A DNA stretch of 64,000 nucleotides from Loigolactobacillus binensis (GCF_005405165.1 NZ_BJDN01000003.1:1-64000), one strand, 5' to 3'. Counted from the first letter of the stretch, positions 50,262 to 59,823 are shown. Numbers and translations: made by a program. The notes: generated by a model not told the origin, from the sequence alone.

Positions 50262-50305
50262 AAAAAGGGTTAACTTTGACTGGATAGGTCGGTTAACCCT
50301 TTTTT
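50262..50305 (+). terminator. relQ terminator
   Basis: AAAAAGGGTTAAC (50262-50274) pairs with GTTAACCCTTTTT (50292-50304) around a 17-base loop. Confidence 0.88.
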
Positions 50306-50334
50306 GTGTGCTGGTATTTCACGAACGGGCTACG

Positions 50335-50340
50335 TATAAT
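50335..50340 (+). promoter_or_regulatory. Candidate -10 of the tex promoter
   Basis: A perfect TATAAT lies 33 bases before the tex ATG. No convincing -35 is at the standard distance. Confidence 0.45.
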
Positions 50341-50373
50341 AGTAGGTAAGTAAATTAATAGAATGAGGTCGTT

Positions 50374-52536
50374 ATGGACAACGAAATTTTACAGCGGACA
50401 ATTGACCGTTTACCGGAGTATCACGCTAAACAAATTAAAAGCACCCTTGGCTTATTAACGGATGGCAACACCGTTCCCTTTGTGGCGCGTTACCGCAAGG
50501 AAGTTACGGGTAACTTAGATGAAGTGCAAATTCGTGCGATCGAAAGTACCTACAACTATCAACTTAGTTTAGTCGAACGCCAGAATGAAGTTTTAAATAG
50601 TATTCAAGAACAAGGCAAATTAACACCTAAGCTGCAACAACAGATTCAAAAAGCCACTAAATTACAGCAGGTTGAGGATCTTTATTTACCCTATAAGCAG
50701 AAGCGCCGGACTAAGGCTACCATTGCTCGGGAAAATGGGTTAGCGCCATTGGCTGCTTGGTTATTAACGTTTCCGCAAACCGCAATCAATACAAAAGCAC
50801 AGGCGTTTATTGATCCGGCCAAGAAGCTGGCGACAACCGCTGATGTTTTGGCCGGTGTGCATGAGATCTTAGCCGAAGAATTCAGCGACAATGCGACTTA
50901 TCGTGAATGGGTCCGGCAATATACGACTAAGCACGCTAAGTTCACTGCGCAGGTCAAAGATAAAAGTTTAGACGAAAAACAAGTCTATTCAATTTATTAC
51001 GATTTTGCCGAACCATTAGCTAAAATGGTATCGCACCGCGTTTTAGCGGTTAATCGTGGTGAAAAAGCTGGTATTTTAAAGGCCAGCTTAGCGGTGGAAA
51101 CGCGGCCGATCCAGTGGCATTTAGAGCAGGTGGTTATTCGCGGTCAGCAAGGGCCGGCGGTAGATGTGGTTAAGGCGGCGATCGCTGATGCGTATAAACG
51201 GTTTATTGGGCCAGCCATTGAGCGGGAGATCCGCAGTAATTTGACTGATCAGGCCGCAGATCAAGCGATCGCGGTGTTCGGTGCTAATTTACGTAACTTA
51301 TTATTGCAGGCACCTCTGAAAGGGCGCGTCGTAATGGGCTTTGACCCGGCTTACCGAACAGGTTGTAAGCTGGCGGTCGTCGATGCAACCGGTAAATTTC
51401 TCGACAAATTAGTGATCTACCCGCATAAACCAGCGCCGCAAAGTAAACGGCAAGCGGCAGCAGGAATCTTTAAAACCTTTATTGAAAAAAATCAGGTAGA
51501 AATGATCGCCATTGGTAACGGCACGGCTAGTCGGGAATCAGAACAGTTTGTGGCTGAAGTGCTGAAAACTTTGGATCGTAAAGTTTATTATGTGATCGTC
51601 AATGAAGCGGGTGCCAGTGTTTATTCCGCTAGTGACGTGGCGCGGGCAGAATTCCCTGCTTTTAATGTTGAAGAACGTAGTGCCGTCAGTATTGCACGCC
51701 GGTTACAGGATCCACTGGCAGAACTGATCAAAATTGACCCGAAAGCAGTGGGCGTCGGTCAGTACCAGCATGATGTTCCGCAGAAAAAATTAAGCGGCCA
51801 ACTCGACATTGTTATTGAAGACGTGGTCAATAGCGTTGGCGTTAATCTGAATACAGCTAGTCCAGAATTACTAGAACATATTTCGGGTTTAAGTAAGACA
51901 ACTGCGCATAACATCGTCACTTACCGGAATGAACAAGGTAATTTTACCAAGCGCCAAGAATTGAAGAAGGTACCCCGGTTAGGGCCAAAAGCCTTTGAAC
52001 AGGCAGTTGGGTTCTTACGAATCATTGCCGGAAAAAACGTGTTGGATAACACTGATATTCATCCTGAAAGTTACGCAGTCGCTAAGCAAGTTTTAGCTAA
52101 ATTTGACTTAACTTTGGCGGCGGTTGGTACCACTAAGATCGAAAAGATCACGGCAACGGCCGCGTTGGCAGCAGAGCTAGGGGTTGGCCTAGTGACTTTG
52201 CAGGATATTGTCAGCGGCTTACGTAAGCCAGGTCGCGATCTACGTGATGATTATGCGCAACCACTTCTGCGCACCGATGTTTTGGCGATCACGGATTTAA
52301 AACCGGGGATGGCATTGGAAGGGACAGTGCGCAATGTCATTGATTTTGGTGCTTTTGTTGATATTGGCGTGAAGCATGATGGCTTAGTCCATATTTCGCA
52401 GTTAGCTGATCACTTTGTCAAAAATCCAAGTGAGGTGGTTGCGGTTGGCGATATTGTTCACGTTTGGGTGCTGGCAGTTGAACAGCAGCGCGAGCGGGTC
52501 CAATTGACGATGATCCCACCGCATAAAAATGACTGA
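50374..52536 (+). CDS. tex: Tex-family RNA-binding transcription accessory protein
   Basis: A 720-residue cytosolic nucleic-acid-binding protein. There is an N-terminal helical domain, and a YqgF-like RNase H fold at about 325-430 (MGFDPAYRTGCKLAVVD). Helix-hairpin-helix motifs lie at about 490-560 (LNTASPELLEHISGLSKTTA, RQELKKVPRLGPKAFEQA). A C-terminal S1 domain is at about 645-715 (GTVRNVIDFGAFVDIGVKHDGLVHIS). GAGGTC precedes the ATG. Tex is conserved and thought to act in RNA metabolism and transcription. It overlaps the SprT-like gene by 8 bases. Confidence 0.94.
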   Translation: MDNEILQRTIDRLPEYHAKQIKSTLGLLTDGNTVPFVARYRKEVTGNLDEVQIRAIESTYNYQLSLVERQNEVLNSIQEQGKLTPKLQQQIQKATKLQQVEDLYLPYKQKRRTKATIARENGLAPLAAWLLTFPQTAINTKAQAFIDPAKKLATTADVLAGVHEILAEEFSDNATYREWVRQYTTKHAKFTAQVKDKSLDEKQVYSIYYDFAEPLAKMVSHRVLAVNRGEKAGILKASLAVETRPIQWHLEQVVIRGQQGPAVDVVKAAIADAYKRFIGPAIEREIRSNLTDQAADQAIAVFGANLRNLLLQAPLKGRVVMGFDPAYRTGCKLAVVDATGKFLDKLVIYPHKPAPQSKRQAAAGIFKTFIEKNQVEMIAIGNGTASRESEQFVAEVLKTLDRKVYYVIVNEAGASVYSASDVARAEFPAFNVEERSAVSIARRLQDPLAELIKIDPKAVGVGQYQHDVPQKKLSGQLDIVIEDVVNSVGVNLNTASPELLEHISGLSKTTAHNIVTYRNEQGNFTKRQELKKVPRLGPKAFEQAVGFLRIIAGKNVLDNTDIHPESYAVAKQVLAKFDLTLAAVGTTKIEKITATAALAAELGVGLVTLQDIVSGLRKPGRDLRDDYAQPLLRTDVLAITDLKPGMALEGTVRNVIDFGAFVDIGVKHDGLVHISQLADHFVKNPSEVVAVGDIVHVWVLAVEQQRERVQLTMIPPHKND

Positions 52537-52969
52537 TTTAGAATTAACGCATTATATTCAGCAAGTTTCGCAAAAATATTTCCAACGGCCTTTTAAACAC
52601 CGGGCAAATTTTAATCGACGCTTAAAAACAACGGGTGGTCGTTATCATTTAGAGGATCATCATATTGACATTAACCCGCGTTTCGCGGAAGATAGTGATA
52701 AATCTATTTTGCTGGGCATTGTTAAACATGAATTGTGCCACTATCATCTTCATTTGGCGGGCGGGGGCTACCGGCATCGTGATCATGACTTTAAACAATG
52801 GTTAGCAGCAGTGGGTGGTAGTCGCTACGCACCAGCATTGACCGTTGCTAAAAAGGTTCAGTGGCATTACCAATGTCGGCGGTGTGGGCAAAACTATGCA
52901 CGCCAGCGGCGGTTAAATACGCAACGTTATGTTTGTGGTAAATGCGGCGGCCGGCTAAAGTTACTGTAA
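52529..52969 (+). CDS. SprT-like zinc protein
   Basis: A 146-residue protein of the SprT family. The zinc-metalloprotease motif HELCHYH is at about residues 67-73, with a C-terminal zinc ribbon (CRRC and CGKC pairs). Its length is normal for Firmicute YdcK-like members, which commonly follow tex. The activity of bacterial members is unproven; eukaryotic SPRTN relatives cleave DNA-protein crosslinks. It starts inside the end of tex, so it is translationally coupled. Confidence 0.9.
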   Translation: MTDLELTHYIQQVSQKYFQRPFKHRANFNRRLKTTGGRYHLEDHHIDINPRFAEDSDKSILLGIVKHELCHYHLHLAGGGYRHRDHDFKQWLAAVGGSRYAPALTVAKKVQWHYQCRRCGQNYARQRRLNTQRYVCGKCGGRLKLL

Positions 52970-53059
52970 CACCAACGCTTAGGCTTGGTAGGTTAATTCT
53001 CAATTGATAGCGGCATGTTTCAGCTAAATAACTTTAATGATGAAATGGGAGGATACAAA

Positions 53060-54337
53060 ATGCGACAAATAGGTATTGGTTTACTTGGTTTAGGAACGGT
53101 TGGCAGTGGGGTCGTTCGCTTGTTGCAATCGCATAAAGACAAGATTTCCGCGATCACTGGCCGCGAGTTAGTGATCAAACGTGTCGTGGTGCATAATCCA
53201 GCCAAAAAGCGGGCAGTTGAATTACCTGATGTGCCGGTGACTGCGAATATTGCGGATATGGTCCAGGATCCAACGGTTCAGATTGTGGTTGAAGTTATGG
53301 GGACGGTTGATCCTGCTGAAGGGTATATTGAGCAATTATTACGGGCCGGCAAGCATGTTGTTACCGCTAATAAGGACCTGATCGCGCAAAAAGGCGCACG
53401 CTTAGTCGATATTGCGCAAGAAAAACAGCGCGATCTCATGTATGAGGCAAGTGTTGCCGGCGGGATCCCGATTCTACGAACGATCGTCAATAGTTTTGCG
53501 GCGGATCAGATTCTGGAAGTCAGCGGGATCGTTAACGGCACAACTAATTATATTTTGACGCAAATGAATCAGAAAAAAGTCAGCTACGCGGCGGCTTTAA
53601 AGTCAGCTCAGGAGCTGGGCTTTGCCGAAAGTGACCCTACCAATGATGTAAAGGGGATCGACGCTGCCTATAAAATGATCATTTTGACGCAATTTGCCTT
53701 CGGGATGAATTTGACTTTGGATGATATTGCGGTTGAAGGGATCGACAAAATTCGTTTAGAGGATATCCAGCAGGCACAGAGTCTGGGCTACACGATCAAA
53801 TTGATCGGCACCGCCAAACAAATTGCGGGGCAGATCAACGTTGCCGTTGGGCCAGCATTAGTACCGTTAGGCAATCCTTTGGCTGCTGTGCAAAATGAAA
53901 ATAACGCAGTGGTTGTCAAAGGGGCTGCCGTTGGCGAAACCATGTTTTATGGCCCTGGTGCTGGTGAATTGCCAACTGCTAATAGTGTGCTCAGTGATAT
54001 TATTTCGGTTACCAAAGATATCGGTATCGGCATTACCGGTAATACGTTTAACAACTACCGGCAAGGTGCGTCCTTAGCGCCGGCTAAAGTGGTGAAATCG
54101 GCTTATTACTTTGCGCTGAAAATGCGCGATATTCCGGGGCAAATGTTGACCTTAACGAAGATCATGGCGGAAGTGCAGGCCAGCTTTAAACAGTTGACGC
54201 AAACTTCCAGTGATGGTGATTTTGCGCATGTGGTGATGATCACACATGAGATCGATTTAGACCAATTGCAAAAAATCACGGCGGCAGTGGCTGAATTAGA
54301 TAATATCAACTTATTGTCCACATATAAGGTTCTATAA
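53060..54337 (+). CDS. hom: Homoserine dehydrogenase
   Basis: A 425-residue oxidoreductase that reduces aspartate semialdehyde to homoserine. The NAD(P) motif is GLLGLGTVGSGVV (about residues 7-19), the catalytic block GIVNGTTNYILTQM and SDPTNDVKGIDAAYK are intact, and an ACT-type regulatory domain occupies the last 75 residues. The ATG at 53060 has GGGAGGA upstream; the longer frame from 53015 lacks a site. thrB follows 111 bases later, making a hom-thrB unit; thrC is not adjacent. Confidence 0.94.
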   Translation: MRQIGIGLLGLGTVGSGVVRLLQSHKDKISAITGRELVIKRVVVHNPAKKRAVELPDVPVTANIADMVQDPTVQIVVEVMGTVDPAEGYIEQLLRAGKHVVTANKDLIAQKGARLVDIAQEKQRDLMYEASVAGGIPILRTIVNSFAADQILEVSGIVNGTTNYILTQMNQKKVSYAAALKSAQELGFAESDPTNDVKGIDAAYKMIILTQFAFGMNLTLDDIAVEGIDKIRLEDIQQAQSLGYTIKLIGTAKQIAGQINVAVGPALVPLGNPLAAVQNENNAVVVKGAAVGETMFYGPGAGELPTANSVLSDIISVTKDIGIGITGNTFNNYRQGASLAPAKVVKSAYYFALKMRDIPGQMLTLTKIMAEVQASFKQLTQTSSDGDFAHVVMITHEIDLDQLQKITAAVAELDNINLLSTYKVL

Positions 54338-54448
54338 GCGTGTGGTCAATTGAGTTATCCGCTGCACAGACATAAACTGCAATAAAATTTGCGGCGGTAG
54401 GGTCATTGAATATGGCCGTTTAATTTTTATTAGGGGGGAACAACAGTT

Positions 54449-55318
54449 ATGACAACAATTCGAGTACCGGCAACTAGTGCTAATCTTGGCCCTGGTTTTG
54501 ATTCGATTGGTTTAGCGCTGAATTTATATTTGACCATCACCATCGGCGAAGCACGATCAGATTGGTTTATTGATCATGAGATGGGGGCTGACGTTCCCAC
54601 CGATGAGCATAATTTGATCATAAAAACAGCGCTGGCCTTGATTCCTGATTTAGAGCCGCATCGGCTAGTTATGCGTTCAGAAATACCTTTGGCGCGCGGC
54701 CTTGGCAGTAGTTCTTCAGCGATCATTGCTGGTATCGAATTAGCGAATCAGCTGGGCAACTTGGATCTAACGGATTATGATCTATTGCAGATCGCGGTTA
54801 AGTTGGAAGGGCATCCCGATAATGTGGCGCCAGCGATCTATGGTGGTTTTGTGACCGCAACTTATGATGAAGTCGAGGCCGACGCGGTTAGTGCACCATT
54901 TCCGGCGGCGCGGGCGCTGACTTTTATTCCCGACGCTGAGCTGTTGACCAGCGCTAGTCGGGCGGTTTTACCGGCTAAGCTTCCGCTACGAGCGGCGGTG
55001 ACCACCAGCTCAGCGGCCAACGTGTTAGTTGCGGCAGTATTACGTGGCGATCTAGAGCTAGCCGGTCGGATGATGGAACGCGATCAATTTCACGAAACCT
55101 ATCGTGGAAAATTAGTGCCGCATCTAGAACAGATTCGTGAACGTGCCCGTGAATGCGGGGCGTGTGGGACTTACCTAAGTGGTGCTGGGCCAACGGTTAT
55201 CAGCATGGTGCCCACCCAAAACGCCGCTGCGATCCTTGACGAATTAGAAACGTTGCCGTTAAAGGGCCGCTGGCTGAATTTAGCGATCGCACCAGCTGGA
55301 TTAGCAATCGAAAAATAA
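54449..55318 (+). CDS. thrB: Homoserine kinase
   Basis: A 289-residue GHMP kinase that phosphorylates homoserine for threonine synthesis. RVPATSANLGPGFDSIGLAL (residues 5-24) is the substrate motif, PLARGLGSSSSAIIAG (about 89-104) the ATP loop, and the C-terminal LSGAGPT the third motif. GGGGGGAA precedes the ATG. It completes the step after hom. Confidence 0.94.
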   Translation: MTTIRVPATSANLGPGFDSIGLALNLYLTITIGEARSDWFIDHEMGADVPTDEHNLIIKTALALIPDLEPHRLVMRSEIPLARGLGSSSSAIIAGIELANQLGNLDLTDYDLLQIAVKLEGHPDNVAPAIYGGFVTATYDEVEADAVSAPFPAARALTFIPDAELLTSASRAVLPAKLPLRAAVTTSSAANVLVAAVLRGDLELAGRMMERDQFHETYRGKLVPHLEQIRERARECGACGTYLSGAGPTVISMVPTQNAAAILDELETLPLKGRWLNLAIAPAGLAIEK

Positions 55319-55379
55319 GGTGAAAAACACGCTGCTGTAGGGCATGTTTCTTGCTAACATTAGAAATTAGTAAAAAGCG

Positions 55380-55408
55380 TTGCGTCACTATCTTTTTTTT
55401 GCTAGAAT
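55380..55408 (+). promoter_or_regulatory. tRNA-Leu promoter
   Basis: TTGCGT (55380-55385) and TAGAAT (55403-55408) are 17 bases apart, 17 bases before the tRNA. Confidence 0.65.
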
Positions 55409-55425
55409 AAAACAGTTGGCTATTT

Positions 55426-55510
55426 GCGGCTGTGGCGGAATGGCAGACGCGCTAGATTAAGGATCTAGTGAGAAATTTTTCTCATGCTGGTTCAAGTCCA
55501 GTCAGCCGCA
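55426..55510 (+). tRNA. tRNA-Leu (TAA)
   Basis: An 85-base class II tRNA with a long variable arm. Acceptor GCGGCTG pairs with CAGCCGC, discriminator A. The anticodon arm TAGAT/ATCTA brackets a TAA anticodon, which reads TTA. Confidence 0.95.
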
Positions 55511-55531
55511 TCAAGATAGTTTCAAAGCGTA

Positions 55532-55586
55532 AAAAAACGTTGCTCGAGCAGGCTTATTATTAGCCCGCTTTGGCAACGTTTTTTAC
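55532..55586 (+). terminator. tRNA-Leu terminator
   Basis: AAAAAACGTTGC (55532-55543) pairs with GCAACGTTTTTT (55573-55584), with an inner AGCAGGCT/AGCCCGCT stem. Downstream, 55587-55878 holds no recognisable gene. Confidence 0.85.
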
Positions 55587-55918
55587 TATTGTTTTTTAAA
55601 AAAGGTTCGGTAAAAAGCAATAAATAGAACTTAGCTTTGATCATTTTGGCAGTAATTGACTGCCCAACGAGAGCGCCTTTGTATAGGGCTTTAAATACCG
55701 AAACAGCAGCGACTGCGAACAAAGCCGGACATCTAAAAATAGGCGCAAACAAAAAATCAACTGAATAGGGATTTAATTATTTGAAGTGGTTTCTTAAGTC
55801 GATGTTACGCAAATTTCATCTGCCAAGGAAATATTGAGTTGCTTCTAATTGTGATGTCTTAAAAACCAGCCTTGGCGTTATAATAAAGTTACTCACAAAT
55901 AGAAAGTAGGTCAACAAT

Positions 55919-56671
55919 ATGACAGATAACGAAACGATCCAGCAGCAACTCGATCACCGCACGATTCGGGCATTCACCGAGCAACCAATCGCACCGGCTT
56001 TGATCAGTCAGCTAGTTGCTGTAGCGCAGCATACGGCAACTTCACATTTTCAACAGGCATTTAGTGTGATCAGTGTAACTGATCCGGCCGAGAAAAAGCA
56101 GATTGCCGCAATTTCTGGGCAAAATTACGTGGCGGATAATGGTCATTTGTTTATCTTTATTGCGGATCAACACCGTAACCAACAGATTGGTGTCGAAATG
56201 GGGCAACCCAAGAATCATTTAGGCAGCGCCGATCGTTTTTTGGCGGCGTGGTCAGATGCTAGTTTAGCGGTACAAAATACAGTTGTTGCCGCTGAAAGCT
56301 TAGGCTTGGGCACCGTGATCCTTGGTAGTATTTTAAATGACTGCCAGCAAATGATCGATATTTTAGCCTTACCGCAACTGACTTTTCCGGTATTAGGATT
56401 AGCACTTGGCTGGCCCAATCAGCAACCACAACTGAAACCACGTTTGCCCGAACAATTTGTTCATTTTGAAAATAGTTACCAGTTGCCGCTGCCAATTAAA
56501 GCGGCATTGACTGACTATGATGCAGCAGTGCATGAATATTATGATCTGCGCGATACTAATCGGCGCGTCGATACCTTTACCAATCAAATTCAGCAAGCCT
56601 TGTTACAGCAACCGGCTAAACGGGCAGCAATGTTACACGTTTTACATCAGCAAGGCTTTTTGCTTGAATAG
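55919..56671 (+). CDS. NfrA-type NAD(P)H-dependent flavin oxidoreductase
   Basis: A 250-residue nitroreductase-fold FMN enzyme. HRTIRAFTEQPIAPALI at residues 13-29 is the FMN-binding N terminus, and ESLGLGTVILGSILND near 125-140 is the second signature. The tail from about 195 on wraps the dimer, as in NfrA/YwcG proteins. Related enzymes reduce FMN, nitro compounds or peroxide. TATAAT at 55879-55884 is a likely -10. The gene stands alone before levR. Confidence 0.87.
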   Translation: MTDNETIQQQLDHRTIRAFTEQPIAPALISQLVAVAQHTATSHFQQAFSVISVTDPAEKKQIAAISGQNYVADNGHLFIFIADQHRNQQIGVEMGQPKNHLGSADRFLAAWSDASLAVQNTVVAAESLGLGTVILGSILNDCQQMIDILALPQLTFPVLGLALGWPNQQPQLKPRLPEQFVHFENSYQLPLPIKAALTDYDAAVHEYYDLRDTNRRVDTFTNQIQQALLQQPAKRAAMLHVLHQQGFLLE

Positions 56672-56690
56672 GGTTTGCAGCGGTTTTCTT

Positions 56691-56719
56691 GTGTATCGGT
56701 TTATGATACACTAGTGTAT
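56691..56719. promoter_or_regulatory. GTGTATC/GATACAC dyads upstream of levR
   Basis: GTGTATC (56691-56697) and GATACAC (56705-56711) form a dyad. The overlapping ATACACTAGTGTAT (56706-56719) is a perfect palindrome. The same heptamer pair recurs beside the sigma-54 promoter of the PTS operon, which suggests a shared regulator site. Confidence 0.55.
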
Positions 56720-56762
56720 ATGAAACGTTACAGATCACGGCAAAAGGGACGGGGTATCATAT

Positions 56763-59585
56763 TTGAAACGAATTGAGCGGGTTTATCAACAAGTTGTTAG
56801 AATCTCACGGCAATTGACGCCAGCCGAGATCGGGCAAGGGGCTGGCGCGACAACTAAGCAGTTGGTAACGGATCTGGGTATTGTACGACCGAATGTGTCC
56901 AAAGCATTGAATGATCTAGTTCGTACGGGTAAATTAGTCAAACTCGCCGGGCGTCCAGTTCGTTATTTAACGCCAGAATTAGCCCAACAGCCAGTGCCGG
57001 CACCACCAGCAGTTGTGCCACCTGCGCCGCCAGTCGCCGCCATGCCCACTGATTTTTTTGACAAAATGATCGGTGCGCACGGGAGTTTGAAAAATCAGGT
57101 GGAACAGGCTAAAGCGGCGATGCTTTATCCCCCTAAGGGATTGAATACCTTGATCATTGGGCCAACTGGTTCTGGGAAAACCTTTTTCGTCCACGGTATG
57201 TATCAATTTTCCACTGTTCATCAGATCGTGACCACCGATAAACCCTTGATCACCTTTAACTGTGCCGATTACGCCCATAATCCGGAATTATTGATGTCGC
57301 ATTTATTTGGCTACACCAAGGGGGCCTTTACTGGCGCTAATGAGGACAAAGACGGGCTGATCCAAGAGGCTGAAGGGGGCATGCTGTTCTTAGATGAAGT
57401 TCATCGTTTGCCACCAGAAGGTCAGGAAATGATTTTTTATTTCATGGACCATGGAACATACAGTCGCTTGGGAGAAACGGCGAAGACGCATCATGCTAAT
57501 GTACGCCTCGTTTGTGCAACAACGGAAAATCCAGAAAGTAGTTTATTGGCTACCTTCGTCCGGCGAATCCCGATCACGATCCAGCTACCAGCGTTTAATC
57601 AGCGACCAGCTAAGGAACGAATTCAATTGCTACAGTCTTTATTTTCATTGGAAGCTAATCGAATTCATAAACAGGTACAGATCAGCGAAGATGTGGTCAA
57701 AGCACTGTTAGGCAGTGTCACTTATGGGAACGTTGGCCAGTTAAAATCGAATATTCAGTTGGTGTGTGCACAGGGTTTTTTACGCCATATGCAGTCCAAT
57801 GATTCTATCATGATCACGGCGGAGGATCTGCCAGCCAGTATTCAATCTGGGATCGCAACGTTAGCGTCTAACCGAGAAGATCTTGGTGAAGTGACTAAGC
57901 TATTGGAGCCGGTGCTGGCCATTGGCCCTGACCAAACATCAGCAACGCTACAACAGGATGCCTATGAATTACCGTATAATTTATATGAAATTATTGGTGA
58001 TAAGGCGGCGATTCTCAAATCAGAAGGCTTGGATCAAGATCACATCAATAATTTCATTACCACAGATATTAATTTACATCTAAAATCCTTTTATCATGAA
58101 ACCGCGATTGATGAGCAGGCTGACAACAAGCTAGCCGAAATTGTTGATCGGGATATTATTGACCTCACTAAAGAGATTCAAGGGAAAGTGCAAGAATTAT
58201 TAGGTTATACCTTTAAGCGGAATTTTGTATACGCGGTCAGTTTACACATCAGTTCCTTTGTTAAACGAATTCAGTCCGGTAAGTTAGTTCGGAACATCAG
58301 CGAGGATCTTAAAGGGATGGTGGCGGATTATCCTAAAGAGTTGGAAGCCGCGTCTATGATCAAGCAGGAGCTGGAGAATCATTATGATGCGCCGATCCCT
58401 AAATCAGAAGTGTATTACCTAACGATTTTATTGGCATCATTACGTTCAGTATCAGTTGCCGGTAAGGTTGGGGTCGTGGTGGCGGCTCACGGTAGTAGCA
58501 CTGCATCCTCAATGGCTCAAGTTGTCAATAAGTTACTGTCAGCCGATAATTTGTTGGCCTATGACATGCCGATCGAAATGAGCCCGCAGATCGCTTATCA
58601 GGGAATCGTGGAGCGCGTGCGCCAGGCTGATAATGGTAATGGCGTCATTTTATTAGTCGATATGGGTTCGTTATCTACCTTTTCACAGCGCATTTATAAG
58701 GAAACCGGCATTCAGGTTAAAACCATTGATATGGTGACCACGGCGATGGTGCTGGAAGCGGTTCGGAAAACGGAATTGATTGACAACGACCTCAATATTA
58801 TTTATAGCGAGTTAAAAGAGTTCCATGGTTATTCCAAAGTGAACGGTGATACACTACCGTCGGTCAAGGCTTTGGCCAATAAATCAGCGGCCACACAAAG
58901 TTTGCCGCGGGCAGTGGTGGCGATTTGTTCTACTGGCGAAGGCACCGCGATGCAGATCAAAAAAATCATTGAGCAACAGCTTAGTGAGCAACTGATTGAT
59001 GATGTGACGGTGCTCCCGATTTCAGTGGTCAATATGCAGCAAACTCTGTATCAGTTAGGCCAGGAATACCATATCATTGCGGCGGCGGGCATTGTTAAGC
59101 CGGATCTACCCGTTCCTTTTGTTGATTTAGAACGATTGTTACAAGATGATGGCCATGACTTTTTTGAACAAGTTAGTGCTGCGATCGATCATGAAGAGCT
59201 ACAGGCCAGCTCACCTAACTTAACGAAGGAATTGTGCGAGTCTTATATGAAGGATTATTTTTTGTATTTGAATCCCCACAAAATGATCGATATCCTTTGG
59301 CGCTATGCGGAAACGCTTAGCGATACACTGAAAACTAGTTTTACTGAAACTTTCCGGATCGGCTTGATTTTACATGTTGCTGGGGCCTTAGAGCGAACAT
59401 TACTGCAACAAACGATCACTGCCAGCGCTGCTGAACGGGCAACGGTTAAACAATCCCCTTATTATCAGGGAATTCAGAAAAGTAACGCTGTTTTACAAGA
59501 ACAATTACAGCTAAGGCTAAATGATGATGAAATTTATTATGTGGAACAGCTCTTTGATACACAAGCTCAAAAAAGTGTCTCTTAA
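56763..59585 (+). CDS. levR: LevR-type sigma-54 activator with PRD and EII domains
   Basis: A 940-residue activator of mannose-family PTS operons. There is an N-terminal winged helix (to about 70), a Pro-rich linker, and an AAA+ domain at about 100-350. The AAA+ domain has Walker A GPTGSGKT, the sigma-54-contacting GAFTGA loop and the Walker B-like GGMLFLDEVHRLP. A PRD follows (about 440-550, with phosphorylatable His), then an EIIA-Man-like domain (VVVAAHGSS), an EIIB-like segment with a CSTGEG loop, and a C-terminal PRD2. Phosphorylation by HPr or EIIB tunes such proteins. The start is TTG at 56763 with a weak GGGACGGGG site. It sits directly upstream of the operon it should activate. Confidence 0.93.
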   Translation: MKRIERVYQQVVRISRQLTPAEIGQGAGATTKQLVTDLGIVRPNVSKALNDLVRTGKLVKLAGRPVRYLTPELAQQPVPAPPAVVPPAPPVAAMPTDFFDKMIGAHGSLKNQVEQAKAAMLYPPKGLNTLIIGPTGSGKTFFVHGMYQFSTVHQIVTTDKPLITFNCADYAHNPELLMSHLFGYTKGAFTGANEDKDGLIQEAEGGMLFLDEVHRLPPEGQEMIFYFMDHGTYSRLGETAKTHHANVRLVCATTENPESSLLATFVRRIPITIQLPAFNQRPAKERIQLLQSLFSLEANRIHKQVQISEDVVKALLGSVTYGNVGQLKSNIQLVCAQGFLRHMQSNDSIMITAEDLPASIQSGIATLASNREDLGEVTKLLEPVLAIGPDQTSATLQQDAYELPYNLYEIIGDKAAILKSEGLDQDHINNFITTDINLHLKSFYHETAIDEQADNKLAEIVDRDIIDLTKEIQGKVQELLGYTFKRNFVYAVSLHISSFVKRIQSGKLVRNISEDLKGMVADYPKELEAASMIKQELENHYDAPIPKSEVYYLTILLASLRSVSVAGKVGVVVAAHGSSTASSMAQVVNKLLSADNLLAYDMPIEMSPQIAYQGIVERVRQADNGNGVILLVDMGSLSTFSQRIYKETGIQVKTIDMVTTAMVLEAVRKTELIDNDLNIIYSELKEFHGYSKVNGDTLPSVKALANKSAATQSLPRAVVAICSTGEGTAMQIKKIIEQQLSEQLIDDVTVLPISVVNMQQTLYQLGQEYHIIAAAGIVKPDLPVPFVDLERLLQDDGHDFFEQVSAAIDHEELQASSPNLTKELCESYMKDYFLYLNPHKMIDILWRYAETLSDTLKTSFTETFRIGLILHVAGALERTLLQQTITASAAERATVKQSPYYQGIQKSNAVLQEQLQLRLNDDEIYYVEQLFDTQAQKSVS

Positions 59586-59594
59586 AGAAAAATT

Positions 59595-59636
59595 AAGAAG
59601 CGATACACAATTATTACTGTGTATCACTTCTTTTTT
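59595..59636 (+). terminator. levR terminator containing a GATACAC dyad
   Basis: AGAAGCGATACAC pairs with GTGTATCaCTTCT, followed by T-rich DNA. The stem contains GATACAC (59602-59608) and GTGTATC (59619-59625), the same motif as at the levR promoter, 62 bases upstream of the -24 element. It may double as the LevR upstream activating site. Confidence 0.75.
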
Positions 59637-59686
59637 ATTTAAAATGATCCCCGCCATTTAAGCGTTTGTAAGCGATACACAAAAGT

Positions 59687-59702
59687 TGGCACGATATTTG
59701 CT
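59687..59702 (+). promoter_or_regulatory. Sigma-54 (-24/-12) promoter of the PTS operon
   Basis: TGGCACGATATTTGCT matches the RpoN consensus TGGCAC-N5-TTGCW exactly, with GG at 59688-59689 and GC at 59700-59701. Another GATACAC lies at 59674-59680. Transcription should start near 59713 and need LevR plus RpoN (rpoN is not in the window). Confidence 0.92.
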
Positions 59703-59747
59703 TAATATATAAGTGTAGGACTTAGGACCTACGACTGAGTTGAAACA

Positions 59748-59804
59748 TGCTGAAAAAAGTAGGTCACTGCGCCTAACTAAGTGACCTGAACGCTTTTTTC
59801 AGCA
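59748..59804 (+). promoter_or_regulatory. Long hairpin in the 5' leader of the PTS mRNA
   Basis: TGCTGAAAAAAG (59748-59759) pairs with CTTTTTTCAGCA (59793-59804), enclosing AGGTCACT (59761-59768) with AGTGACCT (59780-59787). The outer 3' arm includes T6, so the inner stem alone could act as a terminator. It ends just before the ribosome binding site of the first gene. Confidence 0.65.
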
Positions 59805-59823
59805 CTCTGTGGGAGGTGACAAT

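Noticed and set aside
56708..56764. Alternative ATG start for levR around 56719
   Set aside because: That ATG is in another frame and closes after 18 codons.
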